Assembly: GCA_964017195.1 (NCBI GenBank)
Contig: OZ024895.1
Span: forward strand, 15,445,034-15,509,033
Reading direction: 5' to 3'
DNA: 64,000 nt
Source: Siderastrea radians
Taxonomy: Eukaryota; Cnidaria; Anthozoa; Scleractinia; Rhizangiidae
Shown: piece by piece, positions 1 through 11,520 of the stretch
Position numbering within the stretch: position 1 is the stretch's first letter
Layout of the letters: every line of letters begins with the position of its first letter
Made by a program: the position numbers and the translations under genes
The notes under the pieces: generated by a model
Databases searched by the model: none
Told to the model about the DNA's origin: nothing
Seen by the model: the letters and a program-made list of their open reading frames with translations, nothing else

Positions 1-656
1 TGCGCTCGGAACAGAGATCCAAGTTGCGCCAGCTTTCCAAAATCAGGGCGGAACTCTGAGCCCCATTCCTTTATCAGGTGAGCTTCGTCGATCACACAAA
101 ATGCCACCCGATCCTGGTATAAATTCGACTGAAACACCTTTCTGCCCACTTTACACGATATAAAAGCCTCTGGATGTGTAAATAAAATCTTAAATTCTCC
201 TTTCTGGACACAGTGAACCATCTCTTGCTCATTGATACCGTTATTATACTGCTTTTCCACAGGAACTTCATTTTCATCGTCAGATTGAGTTGACCCAGTG
301 TCACTTTCGTCATCAACATGAACTGCTTGTTGTTGACAAGCTGCTCGCAGCACACCAGCTTTAATTCCCTTCACCTTCAAGCTAGTCACTTGATCTTCAA
401 TAAGAGCATTCAAGGGAGAAATTACAATAACAATGCTTTTGTCGCCTGTTCCGTTCACGTAATCCCACATGTAAGGAAGAAGGTGAAAAATAACTGACTT
501 CCCATAACCGGTAAGAAGGACACCTATGACATGTCTACGTAACACACACACTTCAAGGATCTTAAACTGCTTGACTTTCAGAAATACGCCGTCGTAGTTG
601 GTAGCATGTAGCGCGTACCTTACAGCTTGAAAAAACGAATTCAAATGGAGTTTCAT
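1..656 (-). CDS. RecQ-type DEAH helicase, N-terminal part (runs off left edge)
   Basis: One uninterrupted frame runs from an ATG at 656-654 to base 1, about 218 codons. It carries helicase motif I as LLTGYGKSVIF (codons about 51-61), a motif Ia-like stretch IVIVISPLNALIEDQV, and motif II as FCVIDEAHLIKEWG. After motif II comes EFRPDFGKL, the usual RecQ continuation (DEAH-x3-EWG-x-FRP). RecQ enzymes are ATP-dependent 3'-5' DNA unwinding enzymes. An acidic serine/glutamate-rich insertion of about 25 residues lies between motifs Ia and II. The frame is open with no stops, unlike the broken gene on its other side. RecQ-like genes are often multicopy in cnidarian genomes, so it may be a repeat-borne copy rather than an orthologue of a known RecQ. 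The C-terminal helicase domain lies outside the window, and an upstream exon cannot be excluded. Confidence 0.85.
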   Translation of the reverse strand, partial: MKLHLNSFFQAVRYALHATNYDGVFLKVKQFKILEVCVLRRHVIGVLLTGYGKSVIFHLLPYMWDYVNGTGDKSIVIVISPLNALIEDQVTSLKVKGIKAGVLRAACQQQAVHVDDESDTGSTQSDDENEVPVEKQYNNGINEQEMVHCVQKGEFKILFTHPEAFISCKVGRKVFQSNLYQDRVAFCVIDEAHLIKEWGSEFRPDFGKLAQLGSLFRA

Positions 657-1052
657 ATCTGCAGTATGTCTGGAAGAAGTGCCGAATAATACAGCCGTTT
701 AACAAAGCGTAGTGCAAACTCACAGCGACTTCAGTAAGATATGCGCCGAGAACTGAAATTACCACAAAATGGAGCCAAAATTGGACACACTTGTTTCTAT
801 ACGTGGGAAAAGATCCCAAGAAATACGTGCTAAGTTCTTTCCCATGAGAAAATGTAGTCCTCTGTCATTAAATATCATTTAAAAAGAGCCAAATTACAAA
901 GGTCTGTAAGTAAGTCGTTTGATTCTGTCTAATTTTCTGAATGATCGCACGTGACGACGCAGTGTTCTTCAGAACGCGAACGTTTGTTGTAGAAAAGGTT
1001 GCATGCCGTCCATTCAGGTGCCGTCTCATTCAGGTGCTATCTCGCAGTAGAA
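657..1052. promoter_or_regulatory. Shared divergent promoter region
   Basis: About 396 bp separate the RecQ-like start (656, minus strand) from the ZAD/DUF6589 start (1053, plus strand). I see no coding potential. The head-to-head layout implies that both 5' ends and a bidirectional promoter lie here. No convincing TATA box was found. Confidence 0.45.
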
Positions 1053-1619
1053 ATGTCGACTACACCTCAGAAAGTGTATTCTGAATTGGGAGACAAGATT
1101 TGTAGACTTTGCGCCAGTGACAAGGATTTTCAACATTCTACCAACATTTTCGGTGTACCTGCGGAGAAGAAAAACTTACGAGAAAAAATATCCGAGCTTT
1201 TAAACATTTCCATCGGCAAAGGAGACGGCTTGCCAATGATCTATAATCTGCCGCCAATATGATGGAACACTAAGAAGATTCTCCGAGTTTAAAACGATGG
1301 TTCTCGACACACAAAACAAGTTAAAATTAAAAGTAACAACAAAGAGATGCAAGGTCTTCTCGCCGGCTAAGTGTGAACCGGAGAAAAAAGTCCGAGCCGT
1401 GGAAAAAAATTGCTCGAGGGCTCGGTCTCTCTTCAGTGACGACAGCGCGAATAAAGTACAACAGAGCACCCTTCAGAAAAGCCCAGCCGAACTTGTCACC
1501 GATAGCGGCCCTGAAGAAAAGACTGCTTATGCTATATTATCTCAAGCAGGCTTACGCAATCCTGAGGTAAGTTGATTATATCTTTCTGCGTTTCAAGCAG
1601 TGGACGGGTGTCACAGAAG

Positions 1620-2320
1620 ATATACCCTACCCCCACCCCCTCCGGTAAATTGGACTCGTCAACATTCACTAGCGGATTTGACCCCCCAGGTCCAAATGGG
1701 CTTTCAGATATGGACCCCTCTGGCAGACTGGGACCCCCTTATCAAGGCAATAATTATGACAAGTTTTTAGGTATGAATTTAGACAAAAGTCCTTCGCTTC
1801 TCATTTCCGGTTCCGCTGGTGGGACTGTGCGTGATAGAGCTCCGCGCTCGTTTTATGGGTTTTCGCGCTTCCGAAAAAAAAAAAAAACTCTGAACTCGAC
1901 TTGTGGGTAACTCTAATATAAACTGACCAGTTGTTTTTGCCATCGTTGTTGCAATGAGGAAATGTACATTTTAGTTTTTGCTTTTAAGCTTCCCTTTAAA
2001 AAATTATCAGTACGAACAGAGTTCAAACCCGGAAGTTAATAGAAATGACAGGGTAAAATGAGCCGTCTACCGTTTCTTAGTAGCTACAACAAATGCTTTA
2101 ATGGCAAAACTGAAAAGCAAAAAAGTCATTTCCTTGTTTTTCTTTCCTTTTTTTGGCAAATAGTCAGATTCTACTTTGGTAGCATAAGGGGGTCCAACCC
2201 TTTGAGGATTTGGATCCCCAGGGCTCCATACCACTGGAAGTGTCCTGGGGGGGGGGGGCTCCATTTTTGCTATCACATCTGGGCAGGGGGTCCAATTCTG
2301 GGTCAAATTTACTAGAACAC
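1620..2320. repeat. Imperfect inverted repeat rich in GACCCCC/GGGGGTC
   Basis: GACCCCCCAGGTCC at 1680 and GGGACCCCCTTATC near 1730 reappear in reverse complement at 2183-2262 (ATAAGGGGGTCC, ending in a poly-G run at about 2248-2260). This looks like an eroded foldback repeat inside intron 1 of the DUF6589 gene. The rest of that intron, to 3544, shows no gene. Confidence 0.35.
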
Positions 2321-4427
2321 TGGCTTTGGTTGCTTGCAATGGCTTGCAATACGTGTCGGAACTGGAGGGGAACAATACAATATCCATTGTTTCCAGCTGG
2401 TCTGTGATTTTCTGAATCAGAAAACTTTCCTATGACATTATACTTCTGGGGCAGTGCCTCTGGGATTTTGCTATTTTTCATCATTAAACAATTATTCTCT
2501 AAGAGTGGAACAGACCATGAGCAGTTTTTGCAGCAATTTTTTCCAAAACACAAGAGAAGAACTTGAAAGGAAAAAGTTAGAAAAGGAGGCAGTTTTTCAC
2601 ATACAGCCAAAAATATAACTGAAGTGTGTTAGTATATTGTTTCCAAAACAGGGGCATTATGTTTAGAGACAAACGTTTTTTTCACTTTTCAAAGTGAAAC
2701 TGAAAATACTTGATATTGCCTCTGGTAAGTGTATGTCTCTATTAAAATTGGTTGCCATGGAAACAAATTTTGGAAGGCAAACAAGTGAAACAAATCACTC
2801 AGTTAAATATGCCTTTTGATAAAGTGTAATGTTTTTGTCTTTTTTTGTCATGCACATATACATACAAACTAATCAGACTGACAGATATTCAGGTGACAAG
2901 GCCTATGAGAAACAAGACTCATTACTGATTATGCTCTGATGAGGCCATGCATTTAAAAGCAGCATTCATTTAAGTTACCTATATGAAAATTGTGGCATTA
3001 TACATATGCAGGAAAAAGATACTGGACCCATAATTTTTGTATTGAAAATTCTAACTTGACTACAAAGCTTAGGGAAAACAAAAGAAATTAATCCTTCACT
3101 GATCCCCAAACCTCAACAGGGTTTGTTTTATTCCCCTATTATAAGATGCCAAGCCAAGTAACAATAATACATTGAATACATTGAAACAAACCTATTCAAG
3201 AAACTCTAAGAAAAAGTGATAGTTAAATGGGTCTAACCTGCAATGGAGGCTCATGTGGGGAACATCATTTAATGTGAACAGATTGCCCTAATGTATGAGC
3301 CTCATCTGCAAGCTAGCTCCAGTTGAAATATTGAAAATAGCAACATGATATATTGGTTTGAAATCCAAAAGTTGTGCTCACAGTCTCATATTAAAATCTA
3401 AAGGCCTTGGATGTTAGAATATACTGTCGTTCGGGAACATAATAGTACATAGGAATTTACCCTATGTTCATTTGATGAAAATGGACTTCGCCAACTGAAT
3501 TTACTATTGATTTTATTGATTTTATAACCTCGTAAACTACCCAGATCACCAAATCAGCTACAGATGTTTTGGATATGGACACAGTGGTGAAGGTGATAAA
3601 TGCAGCAAAGACAAGGGTACCTTCTGTTGTTGTGTCCATTCTGTACAGTGTGTCATCCTTGAAAATGTTATTCAAAGTAAAGATGTTGCAAGAGCTGGAT
3701 GACCACTGTACTGAACTGTGAAAAAACCACACCATCAATCCTGAGAAAAAACCAGTATCCCGACATGGTCAACTTTGACTGGAATAATGTGCTGAACGAG
3801 ATTTCACAACGATGTCCACTCTTGCTGGAAGTGATGTGTACAGTTGTAAACTCAACCACCAAACCTAATGTTGTCCCAGCAATTGGTCTGTGTTATAGCA
3901 TCTTAATGCAGAAAAGAAATCATGACCTCAGCTTGGTTCAGAGGATTAATACCATCCTGCTATCAGAGAGACACGCAAAGAAACAGGTTGGTTTCAAAGA
4001 GAAACTATTCTCACTTAATACTTACTCACAGAGTCAAAACTGTACTTGCATAATGTAGTTCTACCAGTCTGTAAGGTGAAGTTCAAGATTTTGTGAAACA
4101 TTTCAAATGAAAGCTGCCCTGAGTACTTCTTTTCAGTGACACAAGCTATTCTATACTATTCTATATTTGTAATATGTATTTTGTTTTTTGTTTTTTTGGG
4201 GGGAGGGGGGGATTTTCTAGACATTTTACTTTTGGCCACCATGGGAAGTGAAATGGCCTGAATGCTACCCTAGCTCAGAATGAAAATAAGCAGCATTGAT
4301 GGTCTACAGCTGGCAACAGCTCCACTTCTTGTTGATGTAGCTTCACCCCTTCAGACAGCTATGACTCAGAAAAAACAAATTAATTAATAATAATAATAAC
4401 ACTAATAATCATGATTATAATAACAAA

Positions 4428-4640
4428 CCCTCTGGCACCAAGGTTATTTAAGAGCAAAATCAGATTAACAAGAAAAGTGCAAGGGGCATTAGACCCCGCC
4501 GTTATTCTCCCTCCCCCCAGGGTGCAAAATATGTTACGGTCACTCAAGATACCAGCCCAAGGGGTAAAGCGGAAGTTTGCCATGAAGATTTGTTTGGCCG
4601 ACCGAAAATCAGAGGTCTGGGGCAAGTGACCACCAAAAAA
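4428..4640 (+). repeat. Dispersed repeat B, copy 1
   Basis: The segment with GCATTAGACCCCGCC, CAGGGTGCAAAATATGTTA, CACTCAAGATACCAGCCCA and AGAGGTCTGG recurs in the same order at 34470-34560 and 34905-34950 with about 10-20% differences. It lies in an intron of the DUF6589 gene. The family is not recognised. Confidence 0.6.
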
Positions 4641-7509
4641 AATCAAAAAATGGGTATTACTGTTACTATTACTCTGTTTCAATGGAAAAATATTTTTTGG
4701 TGTCACTCTTCCATGCAAGTCATGTTTAGTTTATTCACATGCACTCCTTCTTTAGCTTATCAACAGATGTCAGAAACTTGGATTTTGCTTGGGGCACACA
4801 AGCAAATTGAAGCTCATGAAGCTAATTGGAGGACATTTTGCAGACAAAGTAATCGAGGAAGTGAAGAAAGGGAAGAAGCTGCAGGGAACAGGGGACAATT
4901 GGGACATCAGGGTTCTTGTCCATGGCATGCGAAATGACCACCAGAACAAAGATCTGCACTACTTTGCCTCCAACTTAATAGTGGACAGCGTGCCATGTGA
5001 GGGCCTGTCTCAAGTCTCACCTTGTTGTAGTATCCAAAGTCTTCCCAACTGTCATTTCCTACTGAATGATACAGAAACCCAAAAGCTGCGTGAAGATTTT
5101 AAGGTTCTGGTGGGAAGAGTACTAGTGGCATATATTCCAGCATTGTCCTTCTTGAAAACAGTATTTCCCCAGCACAGCTCATCGCTTCTCCAAAGAAATG
5201 GCTCAGAAATCAACCATTGTCAGTCTACCCATCCAGCTGAAAGATGAAAAAAAATATGATGATGTTGTAGACATTCTGTACTTCTATGAGAACACTCTTG
5301 AAGAGATTTATAGTAAAGCAGGTTAGTAACTATCATTGCATGGTGTATGTTGACTCCCTGTACAAGTAGGGTAGTCAAGTCTCCTTTTCTTATTTTGGCC
5401 TTGAATTTGCCTAAATGTTCTTCACTTTATGACACTAAATTGGTATCTTTGACCAAAGGAAGGGTCCAAAGAATCTCAAGGAATGTCTTCCATATTTATC
5501 AGAGTTAAAACGTGGTTAAGTGAAATCTGAGTTCTTAAGCTGTACATCCTATCACAGTCTATATGTGGATGACAAAGTTTTATGCATATGGTATGGTAAT
5601 AACTTCTTCTTTGCCTAAAACAAAAGAAGTGCTAATATTTTCCTGCAGTCTTCAACTGGCAAGTGTAGGGAACTCAGCTTCATTTTAACTGCCAAGGAGC
5701 TTGACATGCATGGATGTGATTTATTGTAGATGTAATCAGTGTCCCAGAAATGCAGTGCGAGCCATGCCCAGCGGAACTCTGGAAGGGAGGCAATCCGCAC
5801 CAGACCAGCCTGGGGCACATGTGACCAGAACTGATGATGGAGATCACATGAAAGAAATCTGTGTCCCTTTTGGTGGTGACCAGTTGACTAGAGTACGTTT
5901 TGCTGGGGCAAAGGATCTCAGAAAAGGAAGTCACACTGCAAAGGACAGATTTGAGCACTGCAGTCCCTTTGTTGTTGAACCATTCCACACCAAAATGTCC
6001 TACCTGCAGGTACATAGAAGGGCAGTTCTTGTAATAATTGTTTTCTCCATATATAATGATATTAATGAGTACTTGTTAGCTACCTCAAAGAACATTTCAT
6101 TTCATCCCATTTTGCAAAGAAACAGAGTGTTACTTAATTTAATTTATCCAAGCCAAAACATTAATACTTAAGATGAACCCTACTGATAAGGACCCATTAT
6201 AAGAATGGACACTGTAAATCATGCATTTAATAGACACAGTGTGTCACTCTGTAAGTATTTATAACAGGTTTCTGCAAATAACTGATTTCATGAACTAATA
6301 TTAATTAACGTACTCAGTCTAACTGAAATAATAATTGGAATAAGCCAATGTGTCTGTATTAACATTATTTTATAATGTGGTTACTTATAAACATATTGTT
6401 TCAGTATTTACATGTGTCTGTGTTTGAACAGATAAATTTCAACAACTTCTTCAACAATGCTAAACAATGTACAATTTTTTGGTGTGCCCAATTCAACATC
6501 ATACAACAGAGGTGCATTCAACAGGGTTGCATGATATTGCATCCTATTGATCTGAATTCTGATGCATGTACAAGGTTGCATGGTTTTTGACTATAATTAA
6601 TTGCCGTACATTTTGTTCGATATGCAGCTTGTGTTTGACCATTTGTACAAAGCTGAGTCTATTAGAGGGGTTGGCACCATTAAGTACTTCCGTGAACGAC
6701 TGAATCGCAAGAATGTTACACCAGAGAAGGTAGCTAAGTCCTTTGAAGGAACAGAAGACTTCTTTGTAAGTCTTGGCAAAGCATACCTGCTTGAGGCAGC
6801 CATGGACTTTTTTTGTATGAACGACCTTAATGACACTCCTGTCAAACATAAGCCTCCAAATGGTATTCTCCACCTTCCAAAAACAAGAAAGAAGGCCTAC
6901 TTCGATGAAGTCATTGGCTCCTTTGTTGATGAATTTGTCATGGCAGATCCAGACCGGGATGCTGTAATGCAAAACCAGGAGCTGCAACAAAGGTTCAGAC
7001 AAGTTGCCACAGTTGACCATGACCATGACTATTTTGGTGTGCTTCCAGCTAATGGGGTTGAAGAAGGTAATGTTGACGATGAGGTCATTGAGGAAGACCT
7101 AAGTGGAACCGACAAAGTAAGGTCAGCAAATTTCAACTTGTGAAAACTTCAGTTATTTAAATATTATTTTATAACAAAATCTTATAATAATTAAGACTTT
7201 TCTCATAAATATTATAGTTGCAAGGTTTAATTACGGTAACCATAAGACACCACTGGCCATTATCGATCAAAAGATTCATTATGCATACAACAAGTATCAC
7301 AATTCAGATTCTGGTCAAACAAAATCATTTAATTTATAATAATATTGAAAACAGACATTTTTGAGTTATGACAGTTTGCCACATCTCAAAACAGAGAGGC
7401 CTAAAAAAAATTATTACTGGCTATTATGATTTCTCCTATGAGATTAAAGTTTACAAGGGTTCAATGTCACAGGCATTAAAGTTACTGGAAATCTACACCC
7501 ATCTGTATA

Positions 7510-7568
7510 GCTAATAATAATAATAACAGTAATAATAATAAATTATTATTATTATTAAATTATTATCA
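7510..7568. repeat. AAT/ATT microsatellite
   Basis: An imperfect (AAT)n run turns into (ATT)n, forming a short hairpin-capable simple repeat in the last intron of the DUF6589 gene. Confidence 0.8.
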
Positions 7569-8300
7569 TTGTATGTGTATGACGATGTATATGTATGATG
7601 TATAAATATGTGTGCTAAATGTATTATTCTCCCATGTAATGCAAAATATAATTACGGCTTTATTTCTCACAGATATTATGGGCTAAACGTTATTGAACTA
7701 GCAGTCTTCTTGATGCAGCTGACAGACACGTGTGCAGGAGATGGTGACCGAAACAATGTCAACCAAAAGCGACTGTTATCATACTTCATCCATTTCAATT
7801 CATTTACAAAATATGCTGTGGAAATGTTTACCAGCATTGCACAAGCTGAAGCCTTACTCTCTGAGGAAGTGGCACAGCGAGTATCATGGGGTAGATTTGT
7901 AAACTGGACAGGAGGTGCGGGAAACAATATTGAAGGTGACAAAGCCCGGGAGATCTGCAACTGTACCAGCAAAAATGTGGTGCAAGGAATGGGCCCAAAC
8001 AAAACTAACAATGCCATCATCACTGCCTCTAAAGCAGCACCTGGGATTCACCAAATCAAACAACAATTTGACCGTACCACAAAGATTCATCCCTCATCCC
8101 GTGCTCATTCTACCAGAACCTCTAAAGATGATGAAATGATAATGTTTAAGGACTTATGCAAACTGCGTCCCTTTAGAATTGCTGCTCATAGGCTCCATGA
8201 GCATTTTCAGGACATCTCTTTGTCTCCATTGGTTGGCCTAGATATGGAGAGGTTTTTTTCTTGGCTTGAAAAGCACAAGAAACAGATTGCCATGGGATAG

Positions 8301-9420
8301 CAAGCTAACCACAAGTCTCCATGTGCAATCTAATTATGCCATCAGATAACATCAGGAATTACATCAGGAATATAATAATACAACCACATGAAAACTGTAA
8401 CAGGTTTTAACTTTCCAAACTTTGGTGTACTAGTCTTTGGCTTTGCCCTTGATTTATGCTGTTCAACTCCCACAAATGACCCATTACTAAACTGTCAAGC
8501 AACATACATGTATTCACTTTCTAACCCAGGTCATTCAAGCCTCAAAGATGCTCTGACACTGAACTATGAAGGAATATATTCACTTTCTTTCCCTCAACTT
8601 GCGCTATTCCAGCCCTCCAGCACTGAGTGATAATAACTTGGTAGCATCCTGGCGACAATGAGTTGGGTTGGTAACCCAATGATACCCCCTGGAAGACTGA
8701 AGTCTAGCATTTTTGTGACACTTTGTCTGGGAAAAAAGGCGAGCTGGGGTAACCAATCCCTGGGGAGTCCCCCACAAATGACAGAAGTGCTCAGACTTAA
8801 GTCTCAGGATAATACCCTTGTGTACTAAAGATGCAAGGGGGGACTAGGAAACCTGAAAGTGTTATGTCCACCTTATCCCCAATATCTTTTTCAGTTTGCG
8901 ATTGGGTTGTAGATTTTGAAAGCCAAGAAACCTGGATAAAAGTGTTGAATTCACTTTATTTAGAGGCTAAACAGCTCGTTGCCTTCTTTCAGTTCCACAT
9001 GACAGGTATCTTTTGTCAAAATATGGTACAACTGAAAAAGAACAAAAAAAAAACGAAAGAAAGAAACAGACTCTCAATTAACCTGCCACCAAACAGCAAA
9101 AATAAAAAAGGGAAAAACAAAAAAGGTCCCGTGACACTGTACTCTTCGTAAAACGAAACAAATATATGGAAGAAAGGTGTTACTAACTAGGAAAACAAAA
9201 TGGTCCGGGTTGCATTGGGGAGAAAGAAAATGCAGCAATTATTTAAAGCTTACAGTTAAGACGATCAGGCTACAATGTACGCTCAAACGCTTCACGTTAA
9301 GATAAAAAATGGAGAGTATGAACAGTAAGAATCTCTTTACCGAATTTCTGATGCTCGCACATGTCTAACTCGTTTTACTCTTGCCTTTTTCTTCACAAAT
9401 GTTTTTAGCTTCGCTTTACT
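8301..9420. other. Intergenic, no gene seen
   Basis: About 1.1 kb between the end of the DUF6589 gene and the Ig-gene promoter. The open frames here (8388-8630, 8831-9151) are short, low in complexity and match no family I recognise. A-rich tracts lie at 9038-9062 and 9100-9122. Confidence 0.5.
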
Positions 9421-9422
9421 CT

Positions 9423-9577
9423 GTCCGCCATTTTGTTTCATTTCTCCTCAGCCGTGATCTCGTACCCAGATCTTCTCCATCTCGTCGCCTTAGCCGCCAT
9501 TTTGAAACATCTCCATCCTCTCATCCTCGTTGGAGACAAGTGATCTGCTGTGTGCCAGGTGAGCCGCCGCCATTTTG
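9423..9577 (+). promoter_or_regulatory. Promoter/5' region with three YY1-type motifs
   Basis: GTCCGCCATTTTG (9423-9435), GCCGCCATTTTG (9493-9504) and GCCGCCATTTTG (9566-9577) are spaced about 70 and 73 bp apart. CCGCCATTTT is the core of the YY1 site, which in animals is concentrated at transcription starts and in 5' UTRs. They precede the signal-peptide exon of the Ig gene by 230-385 bp. A consensus-like donor (CCAG/GTGAGC at 9559/9560) suggests a non-coding first exon ending there. Confidence 0.55.
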
Positions 9578-9807
9578 AAAAGATTGCGATCCCTGGGTAC
9601 GGGGAAGTGGGGGAAGTGCGCTGTTCAATGCGCATGCCAAGGGATAGACGTCCCAAGGGGGTTCATGGGAAGGTTTAGGTCAGTTCGTGTAAGGAGTGCC
9701 GTTTTATTTTCGAGGAAAGTTCTGCTAAAGTTGACTGTATCATCACTGACTGTACTGACTGAGTTTTAGGGATATCGTGTTGAAGCCTAGGTTTGCTGGC
9801 TATCAAA

Positions 9808-9859
9808 ATGTTCTTCCTCGCTGTAACACTGCTTTTAGTAGGAAATGTATGGAGTACTG
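9808..9859 (+). CDS. Ig-superfamily gene, exon 1: signal peptide
   Basis: ATG in a good context (AAAATG) begins MFFLAVTLLLVGNVWST, a short hydrophobic signal peptide. It stops after one base of the next codon at ACTG/GTCAGT (phase 1). The next compatible phase-1 exon on this strand is at 36019, giving an intron of about 26 kb. The Ig exons at 36019, 49830 and 53735 share the 1-1 phase, so I join all four into one secreted or type I membrane protein. The link across 26 kb is inferred from phase, strand and the lack of other candidate exons, not from transcripts. Confidence 0.7.
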
Positions 9860-10009
9860 GTCAGTATTTGTTTTAATCCTTTGTAATTAATCGTAAGCTG
9901 AAGTTGTTCAGACCACTGTGAAGGCTTGGGTAAATTTTGTGCTTGTAGTTAGTTACTCTATTCGGAGTAACTGCAGAATACCCTGCCACATTGACCGTGT
10001 TACTGAAAA

Positions 10010-10600
10010 CAGTGGCTACCCGGTACGCAGTGTAGGAGGAAAATTTAAAGTGTTCTTGGACTGTCTTATATATAAAGCTGGCTACGCGGTACGCGGTGCT
10101 ATGTTAATTCAAGACTGAAAGGTTTCCTAAAATGAAGCTGGCTACGCGGTATAACGTACGCGGTACGCGAAGCAAAATTAATTCAAGACTGAAAAGTTTC
10201 CTAGAAGCTGGCTACGTGGTACGCGGCACGCGGAGCAAAATTAATTCAAGACTGAAAGGTTTCCTAGAAGCTGGCTACGCGGTACGCTGAGCCAAATTAA
10301 TTCAAGACTGAAAGGTTTCCTACAAGCTGGCTACGCGGTACGTGGTACGCGGTGCAAAATTAATTCAACACTGAAGGTTTCCTAGAAACTGGCTACGCGG
10401 TACGCAGTACGCTGAGCAAAATTAATTCAAGACTGAAAGGTTTCCTAGTAGCTGGCTACACGGTACGCGGTAAGCGGTGCAAAATTAATTCAAGACTGAA
10501 AGGTTTCCTAGATGCTGGCTTCGCGGTACGCGGTGCGAAATAAATTCAAGAGTGAAAGCTATCCTGCAAGCTGGCTACGCGGAATCTGATAAATGAAAGT
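10010..10600. repeat. Left subterminal tandem array of the Merlin-type element
   Basis: About ten units of 56-70 bp. Each starts with GCTGGCTACGCGGTACGC (often with an extra GGTACGC) followed by AAATTAATTCAAGACTGAAA and GGTTTCCTAGAA. Unit starts are near 10012, 10077, 10137, 10207, 10270, 10326, 10388, 10451, 10514 and 10570. Outer units are the most diverged. Related blocks lie in inverted orientation at the right end (17075-17255). Confidence 0.9.
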
Positions 10601-11337
10601 TTAATTCACAGTTAATTCACTTGTTTATTTACAAGACATCGTAATGACTTTAAATCAACTATAACAAAATTACAAACATAGGGCCTGGCGCACGCTACTG
10701 GTGTACACGGCTAAAAATCACACTTTATTTGGCTCTTTTGAAATTATTAGAAATCAGATCAAGGAGATATTTGGTAAAGAGTTAAAGTTAAAGAATTTCT
10801 TTCCATTGAATAGTTTTGGTCCTGGCTATAAGATCCACTAAAAGAGAAAATTTTAAAAATGTCGACTAAAATGGGGCCATTTTGAATACTTCGCGTAACA
10901 TTTCGAGTCTAACCATGCACAATTTAGGATTCCTCCGTTTTGATGGAAGGTATCCTACTTATATTTTTCAACAAAAGTTATTGGTTTATGAGTAACCAGT
11001 ATCTTAAAAATTATAGAAAAAAATAGAGAAATAAGGACGTTAGAGGGAATCATAGCAGGATGTACCATTTTGCATCCACTCAGAAGCAGCCTGAACAAGA
11101 ATTTAAAAGAGCGTTTTAATGTAAGTTTCGTTTGTTACGGAAAGGAAGACAAATGACTTTCGAAATTCTCAAAAGTTTAGCTTTCTATCTAGGGTAATTC
11201 TTACAAATTGGGAAAATCCACTTCTAAACTACGACCAAATTTACAAGGTTAGACAGCGTTTTTATAACATGAAAGTTCTTCGGGTCGTGTACTTGATCGA
11301 AATACAGATTCTGAAACGTGCCTTGGCGCAAACAGTT

Positions 11338-11520
11338 CGTGCATAAAATGTGCCTGGGTTGTGCATAAAGTGTGCGTTACAATTTTTTATGTGTGCCTAA
11401 GCTGTGCCTAAACTGCGCCTAGATTGTGCCTAAAATGTGCCTGAGTTGTGCCTAAACTGTGCCTTCGCTGTGCCTAAACTGCGCGAAAACAGTGCCTAGC
11501 TTGTCCGCCAAAATCGTGCG
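11338..11520 (+). repeat. 11-bp tandem cluster GTGCCTAAACT, first
   Basis: About twelve variants of GTGCCTAAACT (for example GTGCCTAAGCT, GTGCCTAAAAT, GTGCCTGAGTT) with a strict 11-bp period over most of the cluster. It lies about 650 bp inside the left end of the nested element. Confidence 0.85.

Larger units (their letters stand above)
1053..8300 (+). pseudogene. ZAD-like zinc motif / DUF6589 multi-exon gene with frame breaks
   Basis: Exons read by eye: 1053-1566 (donor GAG/GTAAGT), 3545-3986, 4756-5321, about 5756-6009, 6628-7116 and 7673-8300 (stop TAG). Exon 1 has a ZAD-like zinc motif: KICRLCAS, then ICRQY where a second C-x2-C is expected. Later exons match the DUF6589 family found in cnidarians and fungi: GDNWDIRVLVHGMRND in exon 3, [16 protein letters not shown] in exon 4, and the SWGRFVNWTGGAGNNIEGD and LDMERFFSWL blocks at the end. 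The reading frame breaks near 1245, 3718 and 5172. Each break is a net +1 (or -2). The last intron also joins one base out of phase. The phase-consistent acceptor for exon 4 is at 5755. I read it as a decayed gene, or a real gene with sequence errors. The function of DUF6589 is unknown, and its multicopy nature suggests mobile-element origin. Confidence 0.75.

Noticed and set aside
2164..2610. 148-codon frame on the minus strand
   Set aside because: Crosses a poly-G run and an inverted repeat; no domain, biased composition.
6544..7026. 160-codon frame on the minus strand
   Set aside because: Antisense shadow of DUF6589 exon 5.
9438..9656. 72-codon minus-strand frame at the YY1-type motifs
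   Set aside because: GC-rich promoter sequence keeps stops rare; no domain and no start context.
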